Shown: piece by piece, positions 1 through 6,689 of the stretch
How the letters are laid out: each line of letters opens with the position of its first letter
Position numbering within the stretch: position 1 is the first letter of the stretch
Assembly (NCBI RefSeq): GCF_910587525.1
Contig: NZ_CAJULS010000032.1
Location: forward strand, 1-19,508
Source of the DNA: an uncultured Oscillibacter sp.
GTDB taxonomy: Bacteria > Bacillota > Clostridia > Oscillospirales > Oscillospiraceae
Length of the DNA: 19,508 nt
Reading direction: 5' to 3'
Notes under the pieces: generated by a model
What the model was told of the DNA's origin: nothing
What the model saw: the letters and a program-made list of their open reading frames with translations, nothing else
Database searches by the model: none
Program-made: the position numbers and the translations under genes

Positions 1-559
1 CCTTGCGGATGACCTCGCCGCCGCAGCGCTCGCACACGCCCTCCACCACTTCCTCATTGGCCAGGACGATTTTGCAGCTGGTGCACCAGTTCACGGGCAT
101 GGAGGCCTTGTACGCAAGGCCCTTCTTGAACATCTGGAGGAAGATCCACTGAGTCCACTTGTAGTAATCCGGGTCGGTGGTGTTCACCTCCCGGTCCCAA
201 TCGAAGGAGTAGCCCAGCATGTGCAGCTGCTTGCGGAAGTTCTCCACGTTGTCGCGGGTGACCTTGGCGGGATGGATCTTGTGCTGGACGGCGTAGTTCT
301 CCGTGGGCAGGCCGAAGGCATCGTAGCCGATGGGGAAGAGGACATTGAAGCCCTGCATCCGCTTCTTGCGGCAGATGATGTCCATGGCGGTAAAGGGCCG
401 GGCGTGGCCCACGTGAAGGCCTTGGCCGGAGGGGTAGGGGAACTCGATGAGGCCGAAGAATTTCTCCCTTGTCTTGTCGCCGGTGACGGCGGTGAAGGGC
501 TTCTCCTCCAGCCACTTCTGCTGCCATTTCTTCTCAATGGCGGTGAAATTGTACTTCAT
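1..559 (-). CDS. leuS: Leucyl-tRNA synthetase, N-terminal part (gene runs off the window)
   Basis: Charges tRNA-Leu with leucine in the cytoplasm. Only the first 186 codons are in the window; the family is usually a little over 800 residues. The class I signature is clear: PYPSG at residues 41-45 followed by the HIGH-type motif HVGH at 49-52, then the LeuS-typical stretch with FPIGYDAFGLPTENYA at 75-90. A zinc-type knuckle (C159, C162, C176, C179) follows, as in bacterial LeuS. The ATG at 557-559 has AAGGAG at 569-574, 9 nt upstream. Expression should be set by the T-box leader just upstream. The identification is firm; nothing can be said of the editing domain or KMSKS loop, which lie outside. 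Confidence 0.97.
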   Translation of the reverse strand, partial: MKYNFTAIEKKWQQKWLEEKPFTAVTGDKTREKFFGLIEFPYPSGQGLHVGHARPFTAMDIICRKKRMQGFNVLFPIGYDAFGLPTENYAVQHKIHPAKVTRDNVENFRKQLHMLGYSFDWDREVNTTDPDYYKWTQWIFLQMFKKGLAYKASMPVNWCTSCKIVLANEEVVEGVCERCGGEVIRK

Positions 560-726
560 TGATATGCTCTCCTTTATTGTAAATCACAATGGTTTATTAG
601 AATAAGCCTCTTTGAGGCGGGGACGGGGGTGCATTGCCCAGCCATCCTCATGGCTGAATCCTCCCCGCCCGTCAGGGCAAGAAAAAACCGGCCTTGCAGG
701 GGCCCATCCCCTTCAGGAACAGATAA
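560..726 (-). other. Long leader segment between T-box attenuator and leuS start
   Basis: About 167 nt of untranslated leader separates the attenuator from leuS. It holds a perfect hairpin AGCCAT-gagg-ATGGCT (655-640), a smaller GCCTC-aaa-GAGGC (618-606), and a weak GGCC/GGCC hairpin (703-689) followed on the minus strand by GG and six Ts (686-681). No believable coding sequence is present. Confidence 0.5.
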
Positions 727-754
727 ACGCCCCCAGCCAGACGGCCAGGGGCGT
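727..754 (-). terminator. T-box attenuator hairpin
   Basis: Minus strand: arms ACGCCCCTGGCC and GGCTGGGGGCGT with a short loop, followed by TTTATCT. The left arm reuses the 3' side of the antiterminator (CACGCCCCT), so the two structures exclude each other, as expected of a T-box switch. The U tract is short. Confidence 0.75.
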
Positions 755-964
755 GGAATCACGCGGTACCACCCTGTTCAGCTCCCGCAAGAGAGCCCTT
801 ACGGCCTGTAACGGGGCCAAACCGTCCCGCCCTACTGGATTCAGGCGGGAGACTCCGGGAGCAGTCATCCACGGGACTCCCCCACCGGCTCGCAGCGTCC
901 GCCGGCTCTCTGGAGGCGGGAGGTCCCGTCTTTCTTCCCTTCAAGGTCTTTTGGATTCTATACC
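728..964 (-). promoter_or_regulatory. T-box riboswitch (leucine, CUG specifier) of leuS
   Basis: Read on the minus strand, the leader carries the T-box core GGTGGTACCGCG (774-763) in an antiterminator: AGGG, the bulge holding TGGTACC, then GCGTG/CACGC and CCCT (775-747). Stem I shows AGAGAGCCGG and GCTGCGAGCCGGT apical motifs. On the 3' side of stem I, GGATGA-CTG-C (870-861) matches the usual GATGA-specifier arrangement, giving CUG, a leucine codon, at 864-862. Stem III (TCCCGCC/GGGCGGGA) follows. Uncharged tRNA-Leu should pair with CUG and with the TGGTACC bulge and allow read-through into leuS. The 5' end is set from the promoter. Confidence 0.93.
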
Positions 965-970
965 AGCGCT

Positions 971-999
971 ATTTTACGGGGAGTTTCCCGTTTTGTCAA
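971..999 (-). promoter_or_regulatory. leuS promoter
   Basis: Minus strand -35 TTGACA (999-994), 17-bp spacer, -10 TAAAAT (976-971). This puts the transcript start near 964, just upstream of T-box stem I. Confidence 0.85.
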
Positions 1000-1109
1000 G
1001 AGGCGGTGGGAAATCTCTGGGGAAATTGATTTGAAACGGGGGGACAGCCCCCACCCAAACCACACGCAATTTTTGAAAGTGGATCTCCGCGGAGCCGGCG
1101 CTTTTCTCC

Positions 1110-1138
1110 TTGACAAACTTCGACAGAGCGTTTACTAT
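1110..1138 (+). promoter_or_regulatory. Promoter of the XRE-cupin gene
   Basis: TTGACA (1110-1115), 17-bp spacer, TACTAT (1133-1138). The start codon is 54 nt downstream. It is divergent from the leuS promoter; the roughly 110 nt between the two promoters hold no gene. Confidence 0.8.
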
Positions 1139-1191
1139 AAGGGGACAATCATTCATTATATTGGAAATCCTATGGAGAGGATGGCATTCCC

Positions 1192-1746
1192 ATGGAGTTA
1201 AACCGCGCTGTCGCGGAAAATATCAAGCGCATCCGAAAGAGCAAAAAACTGAGCCTGGAGCGGACGGCGGCGCTGTCCGGGGTATCCCGCAGCATGCTCA
1301 GCCAGATTGAGCGGGGGGAAGCCAACCCCTCCGTAGCCATTCTGGGCAAGCTGGCGGAGGCGCTGAAGGTCCCGGCGGAGATCCTGCTGGAAAACGACGA
1401 TTTCGCCTCCCTGCTGCTGAGCCGGGAGCCGGACAATATTCCCAAGCGGCTGGACGGTGGCAAGGTGCTGCTGCGGCCCTCCATGCCCTATGACGGCGTC
1501 ACCCGGCAGGAGAGCTTTTTTCTGGACCTGTACATCAGCGCTCACTACCGGCCGGAGCTGTCAGTGCCCGGCTGTGTGTGCCACGCCACGGTGATGTCCG
1601 GCACAGTGAGCCTGACGGCGGAGGATCAGGAGTTCCAGCTCATGGAGCGGGACGCCCTGCGTTTCGCCGCCGACCGGCCCTACGAATTTGTAAACATGAC
1701 CAACAGCACCGCCCGGCTGCTGCTGGCCTACCAATATCTGAAATAG
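1192..1746 (+). CDS. XRE-family transcriptional regulator with C-terminal cupin domain
   Basis: A 184-residue cytoplasmic DNA-binding regulator. An N-terminal helix-turn-helix of the XRE/HTH_3 type spans about residues 7-62, with SLERTAALSGVSRSMLSQIE as the two-helix core and the typical GEANPS loop. The second half (about 100-182) looks like a small beta-rich cupin domain that would bind a small effector. This architecture is common among regulators of amine, polyamine and amino-acid metabolism; the ligand cannot be read here. The ATG at 1192 has GGAGAGG 11 nt upstream; a nearby ATG at 1181 is out of frame. It is followed 10 nt later by a 42-codon ORF, probably on the same transcript. Confidence 0.9.
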   Translation: MELNRAVAENIKRIRKSKKLSLERTAALSGVSRSMLSQIERGEANPSVAILGKLAEALKVPAEILLENDDFASLLLSREPDNIPKRLDGGKVLLRPSMPYDGVTRQESFFLDLYISAHYRPELSVPGCVCHATVMSGTVSLTAEDQEFQLMERDALRFAADRPYEFVNMTNSTARLLLAYQYLK

Positions 1747-1756
1747 GAGGCGCGTC

Positions 1757-1885
1757 ATGACGGACCGGAACAGGGGAAAAGACCACTTTGCCGGAGGGCT
1801 GGGGCTTCTGGCTGTGGCCGTGTACCTGTGTGTAAAGGGGCTGAAAACCGTGGAGGAGCAGCTGCGAAAAAGGACAGAGAAGTAA
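1757..1885 (+). CDS. Small predicted membrane protein, 42 residues
   Basis: I do not recognise this protein. A short ORF starts at ATG 1757 with a perfect AGGAGG (1745-1750) 6 nt upstream, overlapping the stop of the XRE-cupin gene. A basic N-terminus (MTDRNRGKDH) is followed by a single hydrophobic stretch (about residues 12-27, GGLGLLAVAVYLCVKG) and a charged tail ending QLRKRTEK, which suggests one membrane span. It lies between the regulator and a strong terminator, so it is probably the last gene of a two-gene unit. Its reality rests on the ribosome binding site, tight spacing and composition. Confidence 0.6.
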   Translation: MTDRNRGKDHFAGGLGLLAVAVYLCVKGLKTVEEQLRKRTEK

Positions 1886-1895
1886 AAACCTCTGT

Positions 1896-1936
1896 GAAAG
1901 AGAGCGGGTCCGGCAAAGCCGGACCCGCTCTCTTTC
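1896..1936. terminator. Two-way terminator between the small ORF and bioY
   Basis: A 19-bp perfect stem (1896-1914 with 1918-1936) has the 3-nt loop AAA. Its arm ends are GAAAGAGAG and CTCTCTTTC, giving a short T run in each direction. It serves the converging plus-strand unit and bioY. Confidence 0.85.
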
Positions 1937-1938
1937 AA

Positions 1939-2505
1939 TCATTTCAGGTATTTTCCCACCCGGCGGGACACCAGCACCGCCAAGGCCAGCTTCAAAAGAT
2001 CCGGCACCACAAAGGGAACCACGCAGGCGGCCAGAGCCGCCGCCAGGCTGATGGGACCTTTTGTGGCGGTATACAGCGCCAGGAACCAGGCGGTGCCGAA
2101 GGCGTAGCAGACCAGGAGTCCCAACAGGCATCCGCAGACCACCACAGGCAGCTTGTTCCCCAGCTTCGCGGTCACCAGCCAGTATACCAGGGCAGAGCCG
2201 ATGAATCCAATAATGTAGCCGCCGGTGGTGCCCAGCAGCACGCCGGCCCCCCCTTGGAAACCGGTGAACACTGGCAGGCCCACCAGGCCCATCAGCAGAT
2301 ACACCGCCACGGCCCACAGTCCCCGCCGGCCCCCCAAGGTGGTCAGGGCGGCGAACATGGCAAAGGTCTGAAGGGTGAAAGGCACAGAGATCGGTGTTTT
2401 GGGGGTAGAAATCCAGGCGCACACGGCCATCAGCACGGCGAACAGGGCGATGTATGCCAGGTCCAGCGTCCGGAACCGGGGCGCGGCAGCGTCTTTGGAA
2501 ACCAT
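1939..2505 (-). CDS. bioY: Biotin transporter BioY (ECF substrate-binding component)
   Basis: The S component of an energy-coupling-factor importer that binds biotin in the membrane. At 188 residues it is a normal BioY length and mostly hydrophobic, with about six membrane spans. Family landmarks are visible: PKTPISVPFTLQTFAMFAA at about 35-53, LGGRRGLWAVAVYLLMGLVG at about 57-76, and GLPVFTGFQGGAGVLLGTTGG at about 76-96 with the GG-G--LLGTTGGY signature. The ATG at 2503-2505 has AAGGAGG 8 nt upstream. No EcfA/A'/T genes are in the window, so it probably uses a shared ECF module encoded elsewhere. A BirA operator covers its promoter, consistent with repression by biotin. Confidence 0.96.
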   Translation of the reverse strand: MVSKDAAAPRFRTLDLAYIALFAVLMAVCAWISTPKTPISVPFTLQTFAMFAALTTLGGRRGLWAVAVYLLMGLVGLPVFTGFQGGAGVLLGTTGGYIIGFIGSALVYWLVTAKLGNKLPVVVCGCLLGLLVCYAFGTAWFLALYTATKGPISLAAALAACVVPFVVPDLLKLALAVLVSRRVGKYLK

Positions 2506-2534
2506 AGGAAATACCTCCTTTTTGTCTTGGGAAC

Positions 2535-2563
2535 AGAATACCGTATTTTACCGCAATTGTCAA
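2535..2563 (-). promoter_or_regulatory. bioY promoter
   Basis: Minus strand -35 TTGACA (2563-2558), 17-bp spacer, -10 TATTCT (2540-2535). The -35 lies inside one half of the BirA operator. Confidence 0.85.
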
Positions 2564-2589
2564 CCATAATTTTTTAATAGGTTTACAAT
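2556..2589. promoter_or_regulatory. BirA operator of bioY
   Basis: Inverted half-sites ATTGTCAACC (2556-2565) and GGTTTACAAT (2580-2589) are separated by a 14-bp AT-rich spacer. They agree at 9 of 10 positions as an inverted repeat and match the bacterial BirA pattern TTGTNAACC-N14-GGTTNACAA. One half-site contains the -35 hexamer, so BirA with biotinyl-AMP would block RNA polymerase. Confidence 0.88.
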
Positions 2590-2603
2590 CGTGAAAGAGC
2601 GAA

Positions 2604-2622
2604 GGGAGGACCAGGTCCTCCC
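2604..2622 (-). terminator. Probable terminator of the uracil-DNA glycosylase gene
   Basis: A perfect 8-bp stem GGGAGGAC / GTCCTCCC has a 3-nt loop and lies 8 nt past the gene's stop. On the minus strand it is followed by the weak T-rich TTCGCTCTTTC. It separates this gene from the BirA operator 15 bp further on. Confidence 0.6.
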
Positions 2623-2630
2623 TCCGGTTT

Positions 2631-3203
2631 TCAAATATCTGTATGGGTACACAGCTCCCGGGCCTTTGCCTGGATGCCCTTCAGGTCCTCAAAAGTCTCC
2701 GGCCGCTTCCGGGGATCCCGCAGCAGGGCTGCCGGGTGGTAAACGGCGGTCATCTGCACACCGTCCCGCTCAAACCACTGGCCGTGCTCCTTTGTGATTT
2801 TGAAGTCGTCCTTGATGATGGCCTTGGCGGCAATCCGGCCCAGACACACCAGGATCTTAGGCCGCAGCAGGGCCATCTGCCGCCGGAGGTAGCCGATGCA
2901 GGCGTCCTCCTCCACGTTCAGCGGGTCCCGGTTCTGGGGCGGACGGCACTTCACCACATTGGCGATGTAGACCTTGGTACGGTCCAGGCCGATCATCTCC
3001 AGCATATCGTCCAGCAGCTGGCCGCCCCGGCCTACAAAGGGGAGGCCCTGCTCGTCCTCGTGCTGTCCGGGGCCCTCGCCCACGAACAGGATCTCCGCGT
3101 CTATGGCACCGTCGCCAAAGACCACGTTGGTGCGGGTCTCCGCCAGAGCACAGCCCCGGCATTGGAGACACTCCTGTCTCAAAGATTCCCAACTATCCGG
3201 CAT
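2631..3203 (-). CDS. Uracil-DNA glycosylase, family 4 (iron-sulfur type)
   Basis: Removes uracil from DNA as the first step of base excision repair. At 190 residues this is the usual family 4 size. Motif 1 is GEGPG at 43-47, followed by QGLPFVGRGGQLLD (52-65); the second catalytic motif is HPAALLR at 156-162. Cysteines C15 and C18, with C86 (VVKCRPP) and C102, give the four 4Fe-4S ligands of this family; C12 is an extra cysteine. The stretch KCRPPQNRDP (85-94) is characteristic. The start ATG at 3201-3203 has AGAGG about 8 nt upstream. It is monocistronic, with its own promoter and a terminator-like hairpin. Confidence 0.93.
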   Translation of the reverse strand: MPDSWESLRQECLQCRGCALAETRTNVVFGDGAIDAEILFVGEGPGQHEDEQGLPFVGRGGQLLDDMLEMIGLDRTKVYIANVVKCRPPQNRDPLNVEEDACIGYLRRQMALLRPKILVCLGRIAAKAIIKDDFKITKEHGQWFERDGVQMTAVYHPAALLRDPRKRPETFEDLKGIQAKARELCTHTDI

Positions 3204-3226
3204 ATGGATGACCTCTTTCTCTCTTG

Positions 3227-3255
3227 ATTATACCATGGAAAATCTGCCAGCGGAA
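3227..3255 (-). promoter_or_regulatory. Promoter of the uracil-DNA glycosylase gene
   Basis: Minus strand -10 TATAAT (3232-3227) with an upstream TGG (extended -10), 17-bp spacer, weak -35 TTCCGC (3255-3250). Confidence 0.75.
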
Positions 3256-3309
3256 AACCGGGATATTCCGCCAACCCAGGGGAAACAATGGATGCTGGAG
3301 GTTGGATTT

Positions 3310-3837
3310 ATGACAGACTTACTCTGGTTTTTTTGGATTTACAGCTTTGGAGGATATCTGGTGGAACGGGCCTTCGCGGCAGCCACCCGGGCGGAGCGCC
3401 GGGAGCGGAAGTGCTTTTTGCTGCTGCCGCTGTGCCCGGTGTACGGCCTGGGGATGCTGGCGGTGCTGGCCCTGCCCCCATCCTGGCGGCAGGGACCCTG
3501 GCTGATGGTCTCCGGCGCGGCGGCGGCCACGGCGGTGGAGTACGCCGTCCACTGGGCCTATGAGACCTTTCTGGGGGTGGAATTCTGGGACTACTCCCGT
3601 ATGCCCGGCAGCCTGGGGGGGCGGGTCTGCCTGCCCTTCACCCTGGCCTGGGGCATGCTGACGGCGCTGACCGTCTGGTACGTCCACCCGCTGGTAGCCT
3701 CCCTGGCGGCGGCCATTCCCACCTGGGCCACCTTTGGGTTTTTGCTGCTGTTCTCCGTGGATGCGGTGTGTTCCGCCCGGTTTTTATGGGTCACGCACGA
3801 TGTGGAAGAACTGCGAATCACGGGCTGGAGCATTTAG
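3310..3837 (+). CDS. Membrane protein of the putative ABC-transporter type IV family (PF06541-like)
   Basis: A 175-residue integral membrane protein whose function is not established. About five hydrophobic segments are visible (near 3-17, 36-54, 63-82, 106-130 and 136-155). Family-like landmarks are IYSFGGYLVERAF near the N-terminus, CFLLLPLCPVYGLGML (36-51) and, later, WDYSRMPGSLGGRVCLPF, matching the usual 'YS..GW..E', 'GPLCPIYG' and 'G.ICLPFS..WG' blocks. ATG 3310 was chosen because GGAGG (3297-3301) sits 8 nt before it; an in-frame ATG at 3292 would add six residues but has a poor ribosome binding site. The last 20 bp overlap the converging hydrolase gene, and no terminator is seen between them. 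Confidence 0.8.
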   Translation: MTDLLWFFWIYSFGGYLVERAFAAATRAERRERKCFLLLPLCPVYGLGMLAVLALPPSWRQGPWLMVSGAAAATAVEYAVHWAYETFLGVEFWDYSRMPGSLGGRVCLPFTLAWGMLTALTVWYVHPLVASLAAAIPTWATFGFLLLFSVDAVCSARFLWVTHDVEELRITGWSI

Positions 3838-4762
3838 CCAGCTTCCCGCTGAGCCACTGGTACAGGTCCCGGCAGACGTCCTCCCGGCAGGCCTCGTTCA
3901 AAATCTCGTGGCGCAGCTCCGGATAGAGCTGAATGGACACATCCCGAACCCCGGCCTTCTGAAAGCTGCGGTAAGCCCGCCGGACGCCCTTGCCGCAGTC
4001 TCCCACCGGGTCCATGGCGCCGGAGGCAAAGAGGACGGGCGTGTTGGCGTTCATCTTTTTCAGGTTCTCGGGTTTCGCGATGAAGCGCAGGCCCCGCAGC
4101 ATCTCCCGGAAGAGACCCACAGAGGCGTTTCCGCCGCAGAGGGGATCGGTAATGTAGCGGTCCACGTTCTCCGGGTCCAGGGACAGCCAGTCAAAGCCGG
4201 TGCGGTTGGGGGCGAACCGCCTGTTGTAGGCCCCGAAGGCCAGCTTGTCCACCATGGGGGAGGTCTGATCCTCCCCCACCCGCCGGCGCTCCAGGGCGGC
4301 CACGGCCCTGCCGCCGGCCACCAGGGCGGGAGACATCTGTCCGGTGCCCATGATGATGGCCCCGTCCACGGTACCGGGGTAGCGGATCAGGTATGTCCGG
4401 GCCAGGAAGGAGCCCATGGAGTGCCCCAGCAGGAAGAGGGGGATATCCGGAAACTGTTTTTTCAGCAGATTGTAGCGGGTGTAGATGTCCTCCACCACCC
4501 AGTTCCAGCTGCCCTTGGGACCGAAGTACAGCCGCGCCCCGCCGGGAGCCACGGAACCGCCGTGGCCCAGGTGATCGTGGCCCGCCACCACAAAGCCACG
4601 GGCGGTGAGGTACTCCGCAAAGGGCTCATACCGGAGGATATACTCCGCCACGCCGTGGGAGATCTGCAAAACCGCCCTGGGCCGGCCCTCCGGCAGCCAC
4701 TCCACTGCGTGGATGGCGGTCTTTCCGTCGGCGGAAGGAAAGGTAAATTCGCTGCGCACCAT
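3818..4762 (-). CDS. Alpha/beta hydrolase, serine aminopeptidase S33 / monoacylglycerol lipase-like
   Basis: A 314-residue cytoplasmic hydrolase of the Hydrolase_4 type, probably acting on lipid esters or lysophospholipids; the substrate is unknown. The catalytic triad is readable: nucleophile S115 in GHSMGS (113-118), D251 in SGAMDPVG, and H285 in PELRHEILNE. The oxyanion region ISHGVAEY (34-41) and the GHDHLGHGGS block (61-70) are typical of the lysophospholipase/MGL branch. There is no signal peptide. ATG 4760-4762 has AGGAGGT 8 nt upstream. Its 3' end overlaps the 3' end of the plus-strand membrane-protein gene. Confidence 0.92.
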   Translation of the reverse strand: MVRSEFTFPSADGKTAIHAVEWLPEGRPRAVLQISHGVAEYILRYEPFAEYLTARGFVVAGHDHLGHGGSVAPGGARLYFGPKGSWNWVVEDIYTRYNLLKKQFPDIPLFLLGHSMGSFLARTYLIRYPGTVDGAIIMGTGQMSPALVAGGRAVAALERRRVGEDQTSPMVDKLAFGAYNRRFAPNRTGFDWLSLDPENVDRYITDPLCGGNASVGLFREMLRGLRFIAKPENLKKMNANTPVLFASGAMDPVGDCGKGVRRAYRSFQKAGVRDVSIQLYPELRHEILNEACREDVCRDLYQWLSGKLAKCSSP

Positions 4763-4798
4763 CAGATCGGACCTCCTGATACATAATTTATTTTATCA

Positions 4799-4804
4799 AT
4801 CATA
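4799..4804 (-). promoter_or_regulatory. Extended -10 promoter of the hydrolase gene
   Basis: Minus strand TGG-TATGAT gives an extended -10 with no convincing -35 hexamer, 37 nt upstream of the start codon. Confidence 0.55.
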
Positions 4805-4901
4805 CCACACCCAGGGAAAAAACACCAGCCCTGATTCCTGTTTTCAGCGGGGACAATCCGTGAACAGGATGAAAACGAACTGTAAATAAACTGAAATTCT
4901 G

Positions 4902-4930
4902 TTGCTTTTGACCAAGAGTTGGAGTATACT
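4902..4930 (+). promoter_or_regulatory. Promoter of the zinc-ribbon protein gene
   Basis: TTGCTT (4902-4907), 17-bp spacer, TATACT (4925-4930), 58 nt before the start codon. Confidence 0.7.
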
Positions 4931-4988
4931 GATACCATCACAGGAAAAATAAAACGCAGGCTTATCATACTGAAAGGGGTTTCAAAAT

Positions 4989-5363
4989 ATGGCAATTACT
5001 TTTGACGAGCTGACCAAAAAGGCGAAGGACATGGCCGCCGTGGCGGCGGACAAGGCGAGAGACGCCGCGGAGCTGGCGAAGGTCAACGTGGCCATCGCCG
5101 GAGAGCAGCGGGAGATGGACAAGAACTACCGTACCATCGGCGAGTGGTTTGTCAGCGAGTATTCGGGCGAGATTCCCGACGCGGTCCGGGATCTGGTGGA
5201 AGCCGTCAACGCCTCCAAGGCCAAGATCGCAGAGCTGGAGGCCAGCAAGCCCGTGCGGGAGGAGCCCGCGGCGGACATCCCCGGAGGCGAGAAAGCGTGC
5301 CCCATCTGCGGCGCTGTCAGCGACAGCAAGTTCTGCCCCCACTGCGGCGCACCCATGGAATAA
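4989..5363 (+). CDS. Zinc-ribbon protein with alpha-helical N-terminal region
   Basis: A 124-residue protein of unknown function. Residues 1-90 are rich in Ala, Lys, Glu and Asp with almost no aromatic residues and look like a long amphipathic helix or coiled coil. After a linker, residues 104-119 form a zinc ribbon: C104-P-I-C107-G, eight residues, C116-P-H-C119-G. Such proteins are common in Clostridia as scaffold or adaptor-like proteins, but no partner can be named. ATG 4989 has AAAGGGG 8 nt upstream, its own promoter upstream and a strong terminator downstream, so it is a single-gene unit. Confidence 0.85.
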   Translation: MAITFDELTKKAKDMAAVAADKARDAAELAKVNVAIAGEQREMDKNYRTIGEWFVSEYSGEIPDAVRDLVEAVNASKAKIAELEASKPVREEPAADIPGGEKACPICGAVSDSKFCPHCGAPME

Positions 5364-5378
5364 TTCGAGTACATAAAG

Positions 5379-5411
5379 GGGTCCCGGCCTTACAGGCCGG
5401 GACCCTTTTTT
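5379..5411 (+). terminator. Strong terminator of the zinc-ribbon gene
   Basis: A 12-bp stem (5379-5390 GGGTCCCGGCCT with 5394-5405) has the 3-nt loop TAC and is followed by six Ts. The T tract overlaps the stop codon of the converging IMP cyclohydrolase gene, which probably uses the same hairpin in reverse. Confidence 0.92.
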
Positions 5412-6117
5412 ATGCCTTTTTATTCCGGATGGCGTCCTGCTCCGTACCGTCCGCAAGATCAGTGTACCGCACAAAGAGGGAGACCTTGTTGTCCCCATTC
5501 AGCGCGGCCCACATCCGGTCCGCCAAAGCCTCCGCGTCAGGAGCGTCCAAAATCACCCGCTCCGGCTCCCCCTCGAAGGAGGGCAGGGGATTGCCGTCGC
5601 CCATATAGGTGTGGATGAAGCGGCCTTCCCCGGCCAGGGGATGGTCATAGGTGTAGAAGTAACGGCAGCAGCAGGCCGGGTCGCCATCGGCGCTCTTGAG
5701 AATGGACAGCTTGAAACTGCCGTCGGGGCTCAGAAGACCGGAGATGCGGGGGGTGTAGTTGGGTGCGTCCGGCTCGAACTCCCGGGTATGCAGGGCCTCG
5801 GCAAAGGTCCTGCCGGCCAGGATGCAGTCCCGGACCGTGTCGGTCTGGTCGCCGTTGGTGACCACCAGCCCCCGGCCCGCCCGGCGGACGGGATGGTAGA
5901 TGATGAGGCTGGAATCGGTCATTCTGGAGGGATCGTGGGCCTGGGTGCGGATGCCGTCCTCCGTGGGGACAAAAATCCGGTTCCGGGAGTTCTCACTGCG
6001 GCCCATGATGAAATAGGCCGCCACGGCAAAGCGGTTGTCGGCGCTGCGGCCCAGGACGATGCCCCGGCCGGGGTAGGGATTTCCCTCCAGCAGTTTGGTG
6101 AGGTCCAGCAGTTCCAT
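5410..6117 (-). CDS. IMP cyclohydrolase, PurO-like
   Basis: Predicted to close the ring of FAICAR to give IMP, the last step of de novo purine synthesis, using the single-domain fold first described in archaea (PF07826) rather than the PurH fusion. It has 235 residues. Hallmarks are NPYPGRGIVLG at 13-23 and AAYFIMGRSENSRNR at 33-47, with further family blocks LIIYHPVRR and YTPRISGLL. ATG 6115-6117 is preceded by AAGGAGA, which overlaps the stop of the upstream metallopeptidase; the gap is only 12 nt, so the two are co-transcribed. No other purine genes are nearby. The family call is firm; activity in this organism is inferred. Confidence 0.88.
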   Translation of the reverse strand: MELLDLTKLLEGNPYPGRGIVLGRSADNRFAVAAYFIMGRSENSRNRIFVPTEDGIRTQAHDPSRMTDSSLIIYHPVRRAGRGLVVTNGDQTDTVRDCILAGRTFAEALHTREFEPDAPNYTPRISGLLSPDGSFKLSILKSADGDPACCCRYFYTYDHPLAGEGRFIHTYMGDGNPLPSFEGEPERVILDAPDAEALADRMWAALNGDNKVSLFVRYTDLADGTEQDAIRNKKA

Positions 6118-6129
6118 GGGCGTCTCTCC

Positions 6130-6645
6130 TTATCTCAAAAGTTTTTTCCGCTCCTGCCAGTCGGGGAGGTACTGCGCAAGCAGCGCGTAAAACCGGGGGC
6201 CGTGGTTCTTCTCCCGGATGTGGCACAGCTCATGGACCACCACCAGCTCCACGGCCTCCTCCGGACAGTTCATGAGAAAGCAGGAGAAGCACAGGCTGTT
6301 CTTCCCGCTGCAGCTGCCGTAGCGCTTTTTCGCCGTGGTGACCTTGAAACCGGTGGGGATCAAGCCCATTTTATCGCTCCAGAATGCCACTTTCGGCGGC
6401 AGCTCCGCCCGGGCCCGGGCCTTCATGGCCTCGATCTCCTCTGCGGTGGGGGGCGGCGGCAGGGCGGCAGCCTTTTGGCGCTGGCGCTCCAAATGCTGGA
6501 TAATCCAGTCCTCATGGCGCTCCACAAAGGCCTGGATGCGTTTTTCCGACATGCGCATGGGGGCCCGCACCACCACCCGGCAGTCCCCTGTAATCTCCAG
6601 CGCCAGGGTTTTCCGGCGGGAGCGGATCAATTCATATGGTTCCAT
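6130..6645 (-). CDS. YgjP-like zinc metallopeptidase domain protein (DUF45 / M48-like)
   Basis: A 171-residue soluble protein with the gluzincin motif H138-E-L-C-H142 and a third candidate ligand H148 in KNHGPRFY, as in the YgjP/DUF45 family (SprT-like fold). The N-terminal block SRRKTLALEI and VRAPMRMSEKRI is typical of the family, so the start at 6643-6645 gives a complete protein. The cellular substrate of the family is poorly known. No Shine-Dalgarno sequence is visible, and the promoter -10 ends only 6 nt before the ATG, which predicts a leaderless message. It is the first gene of a two-gene unit with the IMP cyclohydrolase. Confidence 0.9.
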   Translation of the reverse strand: MEPYELIRSRRKTLALEITGDCRVVVRAPMRMSEKRIQAFVERHEDWIIQHLERQRQKAAALPPPPTAEEIEAMKARARAELPPKVAFWSDKMGLIPTGFKVTTAKKRYGSCSGKNSLCFSCFLMNCPEEAVELVVVHELCHIREKNHGPRFYALLAQYLPDWQERKKLLR

Positions 6646-6651
6646 GGTGAA

Positions 6652-6680
6652 AGCATAGCATGGTGACGGGGAAAAGGCAA
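6652..6680 (-). promoter_or_regulatory. Promoter of the YgjP-like / IMP cyclohydrolase unit
   Basis: Minus strand -35 TTGCCT (6680-6675), 17-bp spacer, -10 TATGCT (6657-6652) preceded by TGC (extended -10). Transcription should begin at or next to the A of the start codon at 6645. Confidence 0.75.
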
Positions 6681-6689
6681 GTCAAAAGT

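Noticed and set aside
1640..2563. A 307-codon minus-strand open frame
   Set aside because: It covers bioY in another frame and part of the XRE-cupin gene; bioY has the right motifs, start and operator.
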